Positions 45,294 through 53,513 of a stretch of DNA of 64,000 nt are shown one piece after another (the stretch's first letter is position 1; every line of letters starts with the position of its first letter). A program made the translations under genes and the position numbers. Below the pieces are notes generated by a model. It ran no database searches, was not told the DNA's origin, and worked only from the letters and a program-made list of their open reading frames with translations. Source of the DNA: DP-19 sp036496285. GTDB taxonomy: Bacteria; Desulfobacterota; Binatia; UTPRO1. Location of the stretch: positions 40,154-104,153 of the forward strand of contig DASXLI010000015.1 in assembly GCA_036496285.1 (NCBI GenBank). The letters are read 5' to 3'.

Positions 45294-46259
45294 ATGCCGG
45301 AGTATCCCGACGTCGAGCTGTACCTCGAGTGCCTCGCGCCGCGGGTGCTCGGGCAGCCGCTCGCGGCGGTGCGGCTCGCGAGCCCCTTCCTCCTGCGTAC
45401 GGTCGACCCGCCGATCGCCGCCGCCGTCGGCCGCGAGGTCGTCGCACTACGCCGGCTCGGCAAGCGTATCGTCCTCGCGCTCGAGGACGACCTCTTCCTC
45501 GTCTTCCATCTGATGATCGCCGGCCGCTTGCGCTGGCGTCCGCCGCGCGCGCGCATCGCGGGCAAGGTCGGACTCGCCGCGTTCGACTTCCCGACCGGCA
45601 CGCTCCTCCTCACCGAGGCGAGCTCGCGTAAACGCGCCTCGCTGCACGTCGTGCGCGGCGAGGCCGGCCTGGCCATGCTCGATCCGGGCGGAGTCGAGAT
45701 CTTCGCGTCCGACCTGGCCGGCTTCCGCGCGGCGCTCACGGCGGAGAGCCACACCCTGAAGCGCGCGCTCACCGACCCGCATCTCTTCAGCGGCATCGGC
45801 AACGCCTACTCCGACGAGATCCTGCACCGCGCCCGGCTCTCGCCGATCACCCTCACCGACAAGCTCGAGGACGCCGAGATCGCCCGCCTCTACGAGGCGA
45901 CGCGGACGACGCTCGCCGATTGGCTCGCGCGCCTGCGCACGGAGGTCGGCGGCGGCTTCCCGGAGCACGTCACCGCCTTCCGCGAGGGCATGGCGGTGCA
46001 CGGCCGCTACCGCCAGCCGTGCCCCGACTGCGGCGCGCCGGTGCAGCGCATCGCCTACGCCGACAACGAGACCAACTACTGCGCCCGCTGCCAGACCGGC
46101 GGTCGCTTGCTCGCCGATCGCAGCCTCTCGCGCCTGCTCAAACGCGACTGGCCGCGCACGCTGGAGGAGCTGGAGGCGCTGCGCCGGCCGCGCGGCGACG
46201 CACCGCGCTCACGACCATCGACGCGTCGTGCGTCACGCGATCAGCGTGTGGATCAATGA
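45294..46259 (+). CDS. Fpg/Nei family DNA glycosylase
   Basis: 321 residues. It begins MPEYPDVELYLECL, so after Met removal the catalytic Pro and Glu of the Fpg/Nei family are in place. The helix-two-turn-helix part has FSGIGNAYSDEILHRARLSP. A zinc finger sits near the end (C243, C246, C263, C266; CPDCG..CARC). It removes oxidised bases and nicks abasic sites. The variant start (YPDVELYLE instead of LPEVETTRR) and the ~50-residue basic tail depart from classical MutM, so I do not choose between MutM and Nei. The 3' end overlaps the convergent phosphate transporter gene by 27 bp. Confidence 0.9.
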   Translation: MPEYPDVELYLECLAPRVLGQPLAAVRLASPFLLRTVDPPIAAAVGREVVALRRLGKRIVLALEDDLFLVFHLMIAGRLRWRPPRARIAGKVGLAAFDFPTGTLLLTEASSRKRASLHVVRGEAGLAMLDPGGVEIFASDLAGFRAALTAESHTLKRALTDPHLFSGIGNAYSDEILHRARLSPITLTDKLEDAEIARLYEATRTTLADWLARLRTEVGGGFPEHVTAFREGMAVHGRYRQPCPDCGAPVQRIAYADNETNYCARCQTGGRLLADRSLSRLLKRDWPRTLEELEALRRPRGDAPRSRPSTRRASRDQRVDQ

Positions 46260-47222
46260 CCAGGTGACGGCGGAGATGAAGGCGGACGCGGGAATGGTGA
46301 AGATCCACGCCCACACGATCCGCCCGGCGACACCCCAACGGATCGCCGACAGCTTGGTCACCGCGCCGACGCCGACGATCGCCCCGGTGATCGTGTGCGT
46401 GGTCGAGACCGGAACGCCGAGCGCGGTCGCGGCGAAGAGCGTGATCGCCCCGCCCGACTCCGCGCAGAAGCCGCCGACCGGCCGCAGCTTGGTGATGCGC
46501 ATGCCCATGGTGCGGACGATCCGCCATCCGCCCGAGAGCGTGCCAAGCGCCATCGCGGCGTGACACGCGAGGACGACCCAGAGCGGCACATAGAACGTCG
46601 TCCCGAGGTGACCGGTGGCGAAGAGCAGCACGGCGATGATGCCCATCGTCTTCTGCGCATCATTGCCGCCGTGGCCGAGGCTGTAGAGCGCCGCCGAGAC
46701 GAGCTGACCACGGCGGAACCAGCCGTCGACGCGCGCCGGGGTCCAGCGGCGCACGATCCAGATGACGGCCATCATCAGCACGAACGCGAGGACGAAGCCG
46801 AGCACGGGCGAGAGCACGATCGACACGGCGATCTTCGCGAGGCCGGGGCCGTCGAGGTAGCGCGTGCCCGCCTTGGCAACGGCGGCGCCTGCGAGGCCCC
46901 CGATCAGCGCGTGCGACGAGCTCGAGGGGATGCCGAACCACCAGGTGATCAGGTCCCACGCGATCGCGCCGACCAGCGCCGCCAGCACCACGGCGGCGTC
47001 GACGACGGCCGGATCGACGATGCCCTTGCCGATCGTGTTCGCGACGTGCAGCCCGAAGAAGAGGAACGCCACGAAGTTGAAGAACGCCGCCCACACGACC
47101 GCCCAGCGCGGCGACAGCACGCGGGTCGACACCACGGTCGCGATCGAGTTGGCCGCGTCGTGGAAGCCGTTGACGAAGTCGAAGACCAGCGCCACCGTGA
47201 CGATGACGCCGACGAGGAGCAT
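46233..47222 (-). CDS. pit: PiT family inorganic phosphate transporter
   Basis: 329 residues with ~10 hydrophobic helices. The two PiT signature repeats are visible: FDFVNGFHDAANSIATVVSTRVLSP at the N-terminus and YSLGHGGNDAQKTMGIIAVLLF in the second half. It is a low-affinity, ion-coupled phosphate (or metal-phosphate) transporter in the inner membrane. It follows the DUF47 gene after 3 bp on the same strand, the usual partner arrangement. Confidence 0.94.
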   Translation of the reverse strand: MLLVGVIVTVALVFDFVNGFHDAANSIATVVSTRVLSPRWAVVWAAFFNFVAFLFFGLHVANTIGKGIVDPAVVDAAVVLAALVGAIAWDLITWWFGIPSSSSHALIGGLAGAAVAKAGTRYLDGPGLAKIAVSIVLSPVLGFVLAFVLMMAVIWIVRRWTPARVDGWFRRGQLVSAALYSLGHGGNDAQKTMGIIAVLLFATGHLGTTFYVPLWVVLACHAAMALGTLSGGWRIVRTMGMRITKLRPVGGFCAESGGAITLFAATALGVPVSTTHTITGAIVGVGAVTKLSAIRWGVAGRIVWAWIFTIPASAFISAVTWSLIHTLIA

Positions 47223-47225
47223 GCG

Positions 47226-47852
47226 TCAGGCGTGCTCGAGCACGACGCCCTCGATGATGTTGGCGACGTCCTCGCAGCGGTCGGTGGCGTTCTCCAAGGC
47301 TTCGTACACCTCTTTCCACTTCATCACGAAGAGCGGATCGTTGCCGCCCTTGAAGAGCGTCGCTACCGCATTGCGCAGAATCTCGTCGCCCTCGTTCTCC
47401 AGACGATTCACCTCGATGCAGTGCTCGAGGATCGTCGCCGCGCGCTTGAGATCGCGCAGGCCGGCGATGGCCCGCGCCACCGCCTCCGTCGCCCGCACGA
47501 GCACCGCCGCGAGGTCGCGCGCCTCCTGGGTCATCTCCCGCAGGTCGTAGAGCGCGATCCGCTCCGACGCCGACTCGACGTAGTCCATCACGTCGTCCAT
47601 GCGCGTGATCAGGCGATGGATGTCGTCGCGGTCGAACGGCGTGATGAACGTGGTGTGCAGGCGCTCGACGCAGGCGTGCGTGATGACGTCGGTCTCGTGC
47701 TCGATCTCCTTGATGCGGGCCGCGAGCGCAAGGACGTTGTGGCCGCCCGAGACGAGCGTCGCGAACTGCCGGGCACCCTCCACGGTCAACGCGGCGTGGC
47801 GCTCGAACAACGTGAAGAAGTCTTCCTCCCGCGGAAGAAACCGTCGCAGCAT
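47226..47852 (-). CDS. DUF47 (PhoU-like) phosphate transport accessory protein
   Basis: 208 residues from the ATG at 47852 (MLRRFLPREEDFFTLFERHA), which is where family similarity begins. All-helical PhoU-like fold with repeats ALAARIKEIEHETDVITHAC, FDRDDIHRLITRMDDVMDYVESASERI and IEVNRLENEGDEILRNAVATLF, carrying the E/D clusters that bind metal in this family. It regulates or assists the adjacent Pit transporter. Confidence 0.92.
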   Translation of the reverse strand: MLRRFLPREEDFFTLFERHAALTVEGARQFATLVSGGHNVLALAARIKEIEHETDVITHACVERLHTTFITPFDRDDIHRLITRMDDVMDYVESASERIALYDLREMTQEARDLAAVLVRATEAVARAIAGLRDLKRAATILEHCIEVNRLENEGDEILRNAVATLFKGGNDPLFVMKWKEVYEALENATDRCEDVANIIEGVVLEHA

Positions 47853-47939
47853 CGGGCGCGCTTCTACGCGTGGCGTCCGGGGAAGGCAAGCGGGGGCGGA
47901 CGCGCCCCCTTGCCTCACGTGGCGAGTGCGCTAAGAGGG

Positions 47940-47952
47940 TTAACAGTGTTAC
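47940..47952. promoter_or_regulatory. Candidate TetR operator TTAAC-AGT-GTTAC
   Basis: An imperfect palindrome (TTAAC/GTTAA with one mismatch) overlapping the GTG start of the regulator at 47946, which may therefore be a leaderless or near-leaderless transcript. The same AT-rich element recurs at 48584-48596. Confidence 0.5.
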
Positions 47953-48587
47953 GTCAAAGCGTCAGACGTCCGTCGCGTCGCGCCCCGCCCGATCGCGCGG
48001 CCGCCATCCTCGACGCGGCCCGGAAGATCGCCTTCACGGACGGCGCCTCCGGCATCTCCGCGCGCAAGATCGCGGCGCGTGCCGGCTGCAGCGCCACCAC
48101 GCTCTACCTCTACTACCGCAACCTCGACGATCTGCTGCATCACCTGCGCATGGAGGGCCACGCGCTGCTCGCGACCGCCTTCGGCCGGGTCGACGCGCGC
48201 CGCCCGGCGCTCGCCCGGGTACGGGCCATGGGTCGGGCCTACTACCGTTTCGGCCTCGCCAATCGCTCCTACTACCAGCTCATGTTCGTCGCCCGCGCCA
48301 GCGTCACGCCGAGTCGCGAGCTGGTGCAGCGCGAGATGTACACACTGATGTTGCTGCGCGACGTCATTCAGAGCGGCCTCGACCGCGGCGAGTTCCGGCG
48401 CGAGGTCGATCCGATGGTCGCGACCAACGCGCTCTGGGCCGAGATCCACGGCGTCACCGCGCTCGCGCTCTCGGGCATGCTCGTCGAGACCTCGGCGGGG
48501 CACCACGAGGAGGTCCTGGAAGCGGTCCTCGACGGCGCCGCGCGCTGGCTCGCTGCGGCGGGAGATTCCAATGGCCAAAGATATTAA
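47946..48587 (+). CDS. TetR/AcrR family transcriptional regulator
   Basis: 213 residues from the GTG at 47946; no later Met or Val start precedes the DNA-binding domain. The HTH is RAAAILDAARKIAFTDGASGISARKIAARAGCSATTLYLYYRNLDDLLHHL. The C-terminal domain (ARVRAMGRAYYRFGLANRSYYQLMFV) resembles the TetR_C domain seen in WHG-type regulators. It overlaps the Fe-S/SCP2 gene by 17 bp and shares with it a TTAAC-N3-GTTAA element, so it probably controls itself and that gene. Ligand unknown. Confidence 0.88.
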   Translation: MLRQSVRRPSRRAPPDRAAAILDAARKIAFTDGASGISARKIAARAGCSATTLYLYYRNLDDLLHHLRMEGHALLATAFGRVDARRPALARVRAMGRAYYRFGLANRSYYQLMFVARASVTPSRELVQREMYTLMLLRDVIQSGLDRGEFRREVDPMVATNALWAEIHGVTALALSGMLVETSAGHHEEVLEAVLDGAARWLAAAGDSNGQRY

Positions 48588-50139
48588 CGCTGTTAAGTCG
48601 ACCGGCCCGACGGCCGGCGCCGCGCCGCGCACGACGAGTGCAACCGACTGGCCGTTCCCCTTCCCGCCTCCCGGGAAGCCGCGGCCGATCGCGCCGGACG
48701 GCGTCGCGCCCGGGACCGCACATCGTTGGCCCTTCCGGGCGCTCGAGGACGATGCGTTGCCGAGTCGGGGCGTTGCCTCATCGATCAGCCTCGCCGAGTT
48801 CAAGCGCGAGGTCGCGACCTGGGCCGACGACGTGGGCATCATCCCGATCGACCATCCCGCGATCGCGCACGAGGTCGAGGAGGTGCGCTGGGTCTACCCG
48901 CACGCGCGCTCGCTCGTCTGCTTGATCGGCGAGGAGAACAAGGCCGCGATGCAGTCGCGCTATCTGCCGAGCGCCAACACCGAGCTCTACCGCTGCGAGG
49001 AGCGGCTCTGGGAGATGGGACGGCGCACGGTGAAGCTCATCAACCGCCTGGGCGGCGAGGGACTCACGACGACGATCGGCTGGCCGCAGGAGGTCGGGCA
49101 GCGCTGGGCCGACAAGCTCTGGCCGCTCAGCCACAAGCTCGTCGCGCAGGCGGCCGGACTCGGCGTGATCGGCACCAGCCGCAACTTCCTGCACCCACGC
49201 TTCGGTGCCTACTGCCTGATCGATACCGTCGTCACCAACCTCGAGTTCCCGGAGTACGACGCGGCGATCGACTGGAACCCCTGTCTGCAGTGCAACCTCT
49301 GCGTCGCGTCGTGCCCGACCGAAGCGATCCGCGCCGACGGCACCTTCGACTTCTTCGCCTGCTACAACCACACCTACCGCGACTCGATCCCCGGCTTTCT
49401 CGACCTGGTCTGGGATCTCGCCGAGCGCAGCCCGCGCGAGTTCCGCAAGCGCTGGGCGGACAACGAGATCGCCGGACTCTGGCAGGCACTGTCGTTCAAG
49501 GTCGAGTACCGCTGCTTCAACTGCGTCGCGACCTGCCCGGCCGAGATCGAGCGCGCGTTCCACGACGACCGCGACGTGCGACGGCGCTACCTCGACGAGA
49601 CCCTGAAGCCCCTCACCCACACCCGCACCGTCGAGGACACGCAGTTCGTGATCGACACGCCGAGCGCCCGCGCCACGCACGGCATCCCCCCTGGTGAGTG
49701 GCGTACGCCGATCGACCGCGTCCGCGCCAACGAGCGCGGCGTCCGCTTGGTGAGCCTGCGGCGCATCCGCACCCAGAACGTCGACGCCATGATGCGGTGG
49801 ATGCCGCAGTACTTCCGCCCGACCGAGGCGCGCGGCCTCGCCTTCACCACCCAGTTCTCGCTCACCGGCCCGGGCGGCGGCGAGTGGATCATGCGCATCG
49901 CCGACCAGCGCTGCGAGGTACGGCCGGGCACGTTGCCGGCCCCCGACCTCGCGATCCGCATGCCGGCGCTCCTGCTGCTCGCGATCCACCGTGGCGAGGC
50001 CAGCCCGGTCTGGGGTCTCCTCACCCGCCGCATCCGGCTGCGCGGCCGCCGGCGCCTCTTCCTGCTCTTCCCCCGGCTCTTCCCGACCGAGGCGCCGCGC
50101 CGGCGCTTCTTGCCGTTCCCCGGCCGCGCGGCACGCTGA
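48571..50139 (+). CDS. 4Fe-4S reductase-like protein with SCP2 sterol-carrier domain
   Basis: 522 residues behind GGAGA, overlapping the TetR gene. Residues ~70-330 resemble the ferredoxin-containing part of epoxyqueuosine reductase and reductive dehalogenase-like proteins: LVAQAAGLGVIGTSRNFLHPRFGAYCLI, then cluster one (CLQCNLCVASCP; C238, C241, C244, C248) and a second set (CFNCVATCP; C315, C318, C322). The C-terminal ~120 residues look like an SCP2 lipid-binding domain (GGEWIMRIADQRCEVRPGT, PALLLLAIHRGEASP) and end strongly basic. No twin-arginine signal is seen, so it is likely cytoplasmic. A redox step on a hydrophobic or sterol-like substrate is inference. Confidence 0.75.
   Translation: MAKDINAVKSTGPTAGAAPRTTSATDWPFPFPPPGKPRPIAPDGVAPGTAHRWPFRALEDDALPSRGVASSISLAEFKREVATWADDVGIIPIDHPAIAHEVEEVRWVYPHARSLVCLIGEENKAAMQSRYLPSANTELYRCEERLWEMGRRTVKLINRLGGEGLTTTIGWPQEVGQRWADKLWPLSHKLVAQAAGLGVIGTSRNFLHPRFGAYCLIDTVVTNLEFPEYDAAIDWNPCLQCNLCVASCPTEAIRADGTFDFFACYNHTYRDSIPGFLDLVWDLAERSPREFRKRWADNEIAGLWQALSFKVEYRCFNCVATCPAEIERAFHDDRDVRRRYLDETLKPLTHTRTVEDTQFVIDTPSARATHGIPPGEWRTPIDRVRANERGVRLVSLRRIRTQNVDAMMRWMPQYFRPTEARGLAFTTQFSLTGPGGGEWIMRIADQRCEVRPGTLPAPDLAIRMPALLLLAIHRGEASPVWGLLTRRIRLRGRRRLFLLFPRLFPTEAPRRRFLPFPGRAAR
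48584..48596. promoter_or_regulatory. Second TTAAC-GCT-GTTAA element
   Basis: A palindrome with perfect 5-bp arms just inside the Fe-S/SCP2 gene (codons 5-9) and at the stop of the TetR gene. It matches the element at the TetR start in sequence and spacing and stands out in a GC-rich context where TTAA is rare. Confidence 0.45.
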
Positions 50140-50185
50140 GCGCGCCGTGGTTCCGGGGCCCTTGCGGCGCCCACTTGCATCGATG

Positions 50186-50197
50186 AAACAAGTGTTT
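50186..50197. promoter_or_regulatory. Palindrome AAACA-AG-TGTTT, probable operator of the exporter operon
   Basis: A 12-bp palindrome 14 bp upstream of the regulator ATG. It lies within a wider inverted repeat ATGAAAC (50183-50189)/GTTTCAT (50207-50213) in the AT-rich gap 50178-50213. It is the natural target for the TetR protein encoded immediately downstream (inference). Confidence 0.5.
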
Positions 50198-50211
50198 TAA
50201 TCGAACGTTTC

Positions 50212-50937
50212 ATGAGCCGGGAAGCGAGTGGAGCGGCACCCGCTGCACGGGGCCAGATGGCGAGTGGGTCGCCCCAGACGCCGGGACGCCTCCTGGCCGC
50301 GGCCACCGATCTCTTTGCCCGCCGCGGCTTCCACGCCACGTCGATCCGCGACATCGCCGAGCGGGCGGGCGCCAACGTCGCCGCCGGCCACTATCACTAC
50401 GGCTCGAAACGCGGCCTCTACGTCCAGGTGCTGCGCGCCCAGTTCGCTCTCGTGCGCGAACTGACGACGCGCGACGGCGCGCTGCCGTCGAAGCGCGTGC
50501 TCGCGCGCTGGCCGCGCCGCGAGCTGATCGCGCTGCTGACGCGACGGGTCGCCGGCACCGTCGAGGTCCTGCTCGATCCGCCCTCGCAGGCGCACGGCGC
50601 GCTCATGCTGCGCGAGATGTGCGACCCGACCGACGCGCTGCCGATCATCGTGGACGAGTTCATCCGGCCGCAGATGAAGGAGACGGCGCGCATCGTCGCC
50701 TGTCTGGCCCCGCACGCCAGCGCGCGGACCGTGGAGCAGGTCGTACGCAGCATCATCGCGCAGGTGCTCTTCTACCGCTTCACCATGCCGGCCACGCTCC
50801 TCCTGATCGGCGCGCCGCGGTACTCGCGACGCTTCCTGAACGAGATGACCGCGCACGTCATCCGCTTCTCGATCGGCGGCCTGGCGCACGTCGGCCGCGG
50901 CCGCCGCCGTCGTGACAGCCCACGAGGCCGTCGGTGA
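50212..50937 (+). CDS. TetR family regulator, CecR-like, of the ABC exporter operon
   Basis: 241 residues. The HTH is TPGRLLAAATDLFARRGFHATSIRDIAERAGANVAAGHYHYGSKRGLY. The C-terminal part (ALMLREMCDPTDALPIIVDEFIRPQ, SIIAQVLFYRF) matches the DUF1956/CecR-type ligand domain. In Escherichia coli CecR (YbiH) controls ybhGFSR, an HlyD/ABC exporter, and the genes behind this regulator encode the same parts. Its stop overlaps the GTG of the outer-membrane efflux gene, so the whole unit is one operon. Confidence 0.88.
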   Translation: MSREASGAAPAARGQMASGSPQTPGRLLAAATDLFARRGFHATSIRDIAERAGANVAAGHYHYGSKRGLYVQVLRAQFALVRELTTRDGALPSKRVLARWPRRELIALLTRRVAGTVEVLLDPPSQAHGALMLREMCDPTDALPIIVDEFIRPQMKETARIVACLAPHASARTVEQVVRSIIAQVLFYRFTMPATLLLIGAPRYSRRFLNEMTAHVIRFSIGGLAHVGRGRRRRDSPRGRR

Positions 50938-52427
50938 GACGGGTCGTCGTGCCGCTGACGCTTCTCGCGCTCGTCGCGCTCGCGGGCTGCGTGTCGATGC
51001 TGACCCGCCCCGAGGGCGACGGCGGCTGGTCACCGGAGGAGCGCCAGCGTCAGCTCGAGCGCCTCGCGCGCGCCTCCGGCGTCGATCTCGATGCGCAGCC
51101 GCCGCCGGTGACCGCGGCGTCCGACGCCATGCCGGACGCGGCGCCGACACCCGCCGGAGCGGCGAGCCACGACGAGTCGGCCCTGACCCTCAACGACGCG
51201 CTCGCGCGGGCGGCCACCGGGAACCGCCACCTCGCGGAGGCGCGGGCGCAGCTCGCCCTCGCCCGTCAGAGGGTGTGGGAGGCGCGCGGCCGACTCTTTC
51301 CCTCGACGGTCGGCCGCGGCCGGTACACCTGGAACACCAGCGCCCAGCGCAATGCCGTCCCGATTCCGAACATCAGCCCGCAGCCCTCGTTTCCGATCCG
51401 CGACCAGAACATCGGCACCATCTCCGGCGTGCTGACGATGCCGGTCGACCTTTCCGGCGAGCTGCGCTACACGCTGGCCGCCGCGCAGGCGGGCTATCGT
51501 GGCGAGGCCGCCCGCCTGTGGGCAGCGACGCTCGACACCGACGTGGTCGTGATCGGCGCATACTACAACCTGCTCGAGGCGGAGCGCCTGCGCGACGTCA
51601 CCAGGCAGACGATCGCGCTGCATCGCCAGCAGCTCTCGTTCGCCGACGACCGCTTCCGCAACGGACGGCTGACAAAGAACGAGGTGCTCGTCGTGCAGGT
51701 CGCCCTGCGCAACTCGGAGCAGGAGCTGCGCCAGCGCGAGCTCGCGATCGACGAGGGCCGCTTCGCGCTGAACCAGGCCGTCGGCCTGCCGATCGACGCG
51801 CCGACGACGGTCGTCGACGTCGCGGAGCGTCCCGCGCTTCCCGCCGAGGCCGAGGCGCTGCGCGTCGCCTACCGCAACAACCCCGCGCTGGTCGCGCTGA
51901 TCGAGGACCAGCAACGGCTCGACGCCACGACGAGCGCGCTCGCGCGCAGCCGCTTGCCGCGCTTCTCCGGCGGCGGCACCGTCGACGACTCCGACTCCAA
52001 GATCCTCGCGCCGACGCTGATCGGCGCCGGCTTCGTCGGCTTCGAGTGGGATCTCGGCACCGACACCCGGCGCGAGGCCGACATCGCCGCGGCCCGGATC
52101 GCCGGCGACGAGAACCGGGTGCGCACCGAGCGCGAGCTACGCGAGCTCGAGCAGGCGGTGCGTTCGACGTATCGCGCCGCCGCCGAGCGCCTCGCGGCGC
52201 TCGATACGAGCGAGCTCGCCGTCCAGCAGGCCGAGGAGAACGTGCGCATCCGGCAGCAGCAGTTCGACGTCGGCCGGGCCACCAGCGACGACGTGCTCGA
52301 CGCGGAGGCGCTGCTCGCGCAAGAGCGCGCCGGCGCGGCGACGGCGCGCTACGAGGCACACACCCGGCGCGCCGAGCTGCAGCAGTTGATGGGCCAGTCG
52401 CTCGACGCGTTGGCGAAGGGGAGGTGA
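50934..52427 (+). CDS. TolC-type outer membrane efflux lipoprotein
   Basis: 497 residues. A lipoprotein signal ends LVALAGC (C19), as in OprM/NodT-type channels. Two long helical repeats characteristic of the OEP family are present: LNDALARAATGNRHLAEARAQLALARQRVWEARGRLFPS, and the second with ALRVAYRNNPALVALIEDQQRLD and a C-terminal ENVRIRQQQFDVGRATSDDVLDAEALLAQER. It should be the outer-membrane duct for the HlyD/ABC system downstream, with which it overlaps by GTGA. Confidence 0.9.
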   Translation: MRRVVVPLTLLALVALAGCVSMLTRPEGDGGWSPEERQRQLERLARASGVDLDAQPPPVTAASDAMPDAAPTPAGAASHDESALTLNDALARAATGNRHLAEARAQLALARQRVWEARGRLFPSTVGRGRYTWNTSAQRNAVPIPNISPQPSFPIRDQNIGTISGVLTMPVDLSGELRYTLAAAQAGYRGEAARLWAATLDTDVVVIGAYYNLLEAERLRDVTRQTIALHRQQLSFADDRFRNGRLTKNEVLVVQVALRNSEQELRQRELAIDEGRFALNQAVGLPIDAPTTVVDVAERPALPAEAEALRVAYRNNPALVALIEDQQRLDATTSALARSRLPRFSGGGTVDDSDSKILAPTLIGAGFVGFEWDLGTDTRREADIAAARIAGDENRVRTERELRELEQAVRSTYRAAAERLAALDTSELAVQQAEENVRIRQQQFDVGRATSDDVLDAEALLAQERAGAATARYEAHTRRAELQQLMGQSLDALAKGR

Positions 52428-53509
52428 ACGTGCCACGACGACGACTCCTGGCGCTCGGCATCGGCAGCGCGGCTGCGCTCGCGCTCGTCATCTGGTACCT
52501 GCGCTCGGATCACGGCCCGCCGCGCTTCACGGGATTCGTCGAGGGCGAGGAGCGAGTGCTGCGCAGCGAGGTGAGCGGCCGCGTCCTGCAGGTCGCCTTC
52601 GCCGAGGGCGACGCGGTGCCCGCGAACTCGGTGATCGTGCGCCTCGCCGACGACGACATCGTGAGCCGCCTCGCCTCGATGCACCAGCAGGTGTCCGTTG
52701 ACGACGCGCAGATCCGCCGCCAGGAGGAGCAGATCACGCTGACCGAGCGCACCTGGAAGGAGAACGTCGACGGCCAGCGCGCCGAGCTGGCCCAGGCGCG
52801 CTCTGCCGCGCAACTCGCAGACCGCGACCTCACGCGCGAGCAGAGCCTGGTGAAGACCGGCGCCAGCACCGCGCAGCTGCTCGACCAGGCGCGCGCGACC
52901 CGCGACCAGGCCCACGCCGCCCGCGACCACGCCGACGACATGCTCGACCGCGCGCTCGCGCAGGAGGGCGAGATCGCCGTCGCCAAGCACCAGCTCGAGG
53001 TGCTGCGCGGCCAGCGCGAGCTCGTGCTCACGCAGATCCGCGAGCTGGAGGTCACCCACGACAAGTACACCATCCGCTCGCCGGCGGTTGCGACCGTCGT
53101 GCAGACGCAGTTCGTCTGGCCGGGGGAGCTGGCCCAGCCGGGCACCGCGATGCTCTCGGTGCTCGATCCGCGCGACAAGTACGTGCAGGTCTACGTGCCG
53201 GTCGCGGACGTCAACCGGATGCCGGTCGGACAGCGGGTCGAGATCGAGCTCGACAGCCAGCCTGGCAAGCGCGTGCCGGGCGAGGTGAGCTTCGTCGCCG
53301 ATCAGGCCACGTTCACGCCCGAGAAGATCGAGACCCGGAGCGACCGCCTCGGACAGGTCTACCGGGCCAAGGTGCGCATCCTCGGCGAGGTGGAGCGCTT
53401 CCAGCCCGGCACCGAGGGCAACGTGTACCTGGTCGACTCGGACCACTCGGACCATCATGCAGGCACGGCCGCGGCCGCCGCCGGCACGGGCGACCACCCC
53501 CCGCGGTGA
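52424..53509 (+). CDS. HlyD-family membrane fusion protein (YbhG-like)
   Basis: 361 residues from the GTG in the overlap (a second GTG at 52430 is equally possible). One N-terminal transmembrane helix (LLALGIGSAAALALVIWYL), then the split lipoyl domain (GRVLQVAFAEGDAVPANSVIVRLAD ... YTIRSPAVATVVQTQFVWPGELAQPG), an ~130-residue coiled-coil hairpin between the halves and a beta-barrel (VQVYVPVADVNRMPVGQRVEIELD). The His/Asp-rich C-terminus (DSDHSDHH) is unusual. It bridges the inner-membrane ABC permeases and the OEP channel. Confidence 0.9.
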   Translation: MNVPRRRLLALGIGSAAALALVIWYLRSDHGPPRFTGFVEGEERVLRSEVSGRVLQVAFAEGDAVPANSVIVRLADDDIVSRLASMHQQVSVDDAQIRRQEEQITLTERTWKENVDGQRAELAQARSAAQLADRDLTREQSLVKTGASTAQLLDQARATRDQAHAARDHADDMLDRALAQEGEIAVAKHQLEVLRGQRELVLTQIRELEVTHDKYTIRSPAVATVVQTQFVWPGELAQPGTAMLSVLDPRDKYVQVYVPVADVNRMPVGQRVEIELDSQPGKRVPGEVSFVADQATFTPEKIETRSDRLGQVYRAKVRILGEVERFQPGTEGNVYLVDSDHSDHHAGTAAAAAGTGDHPPR

Positions 53510-53513
53510 GCGC

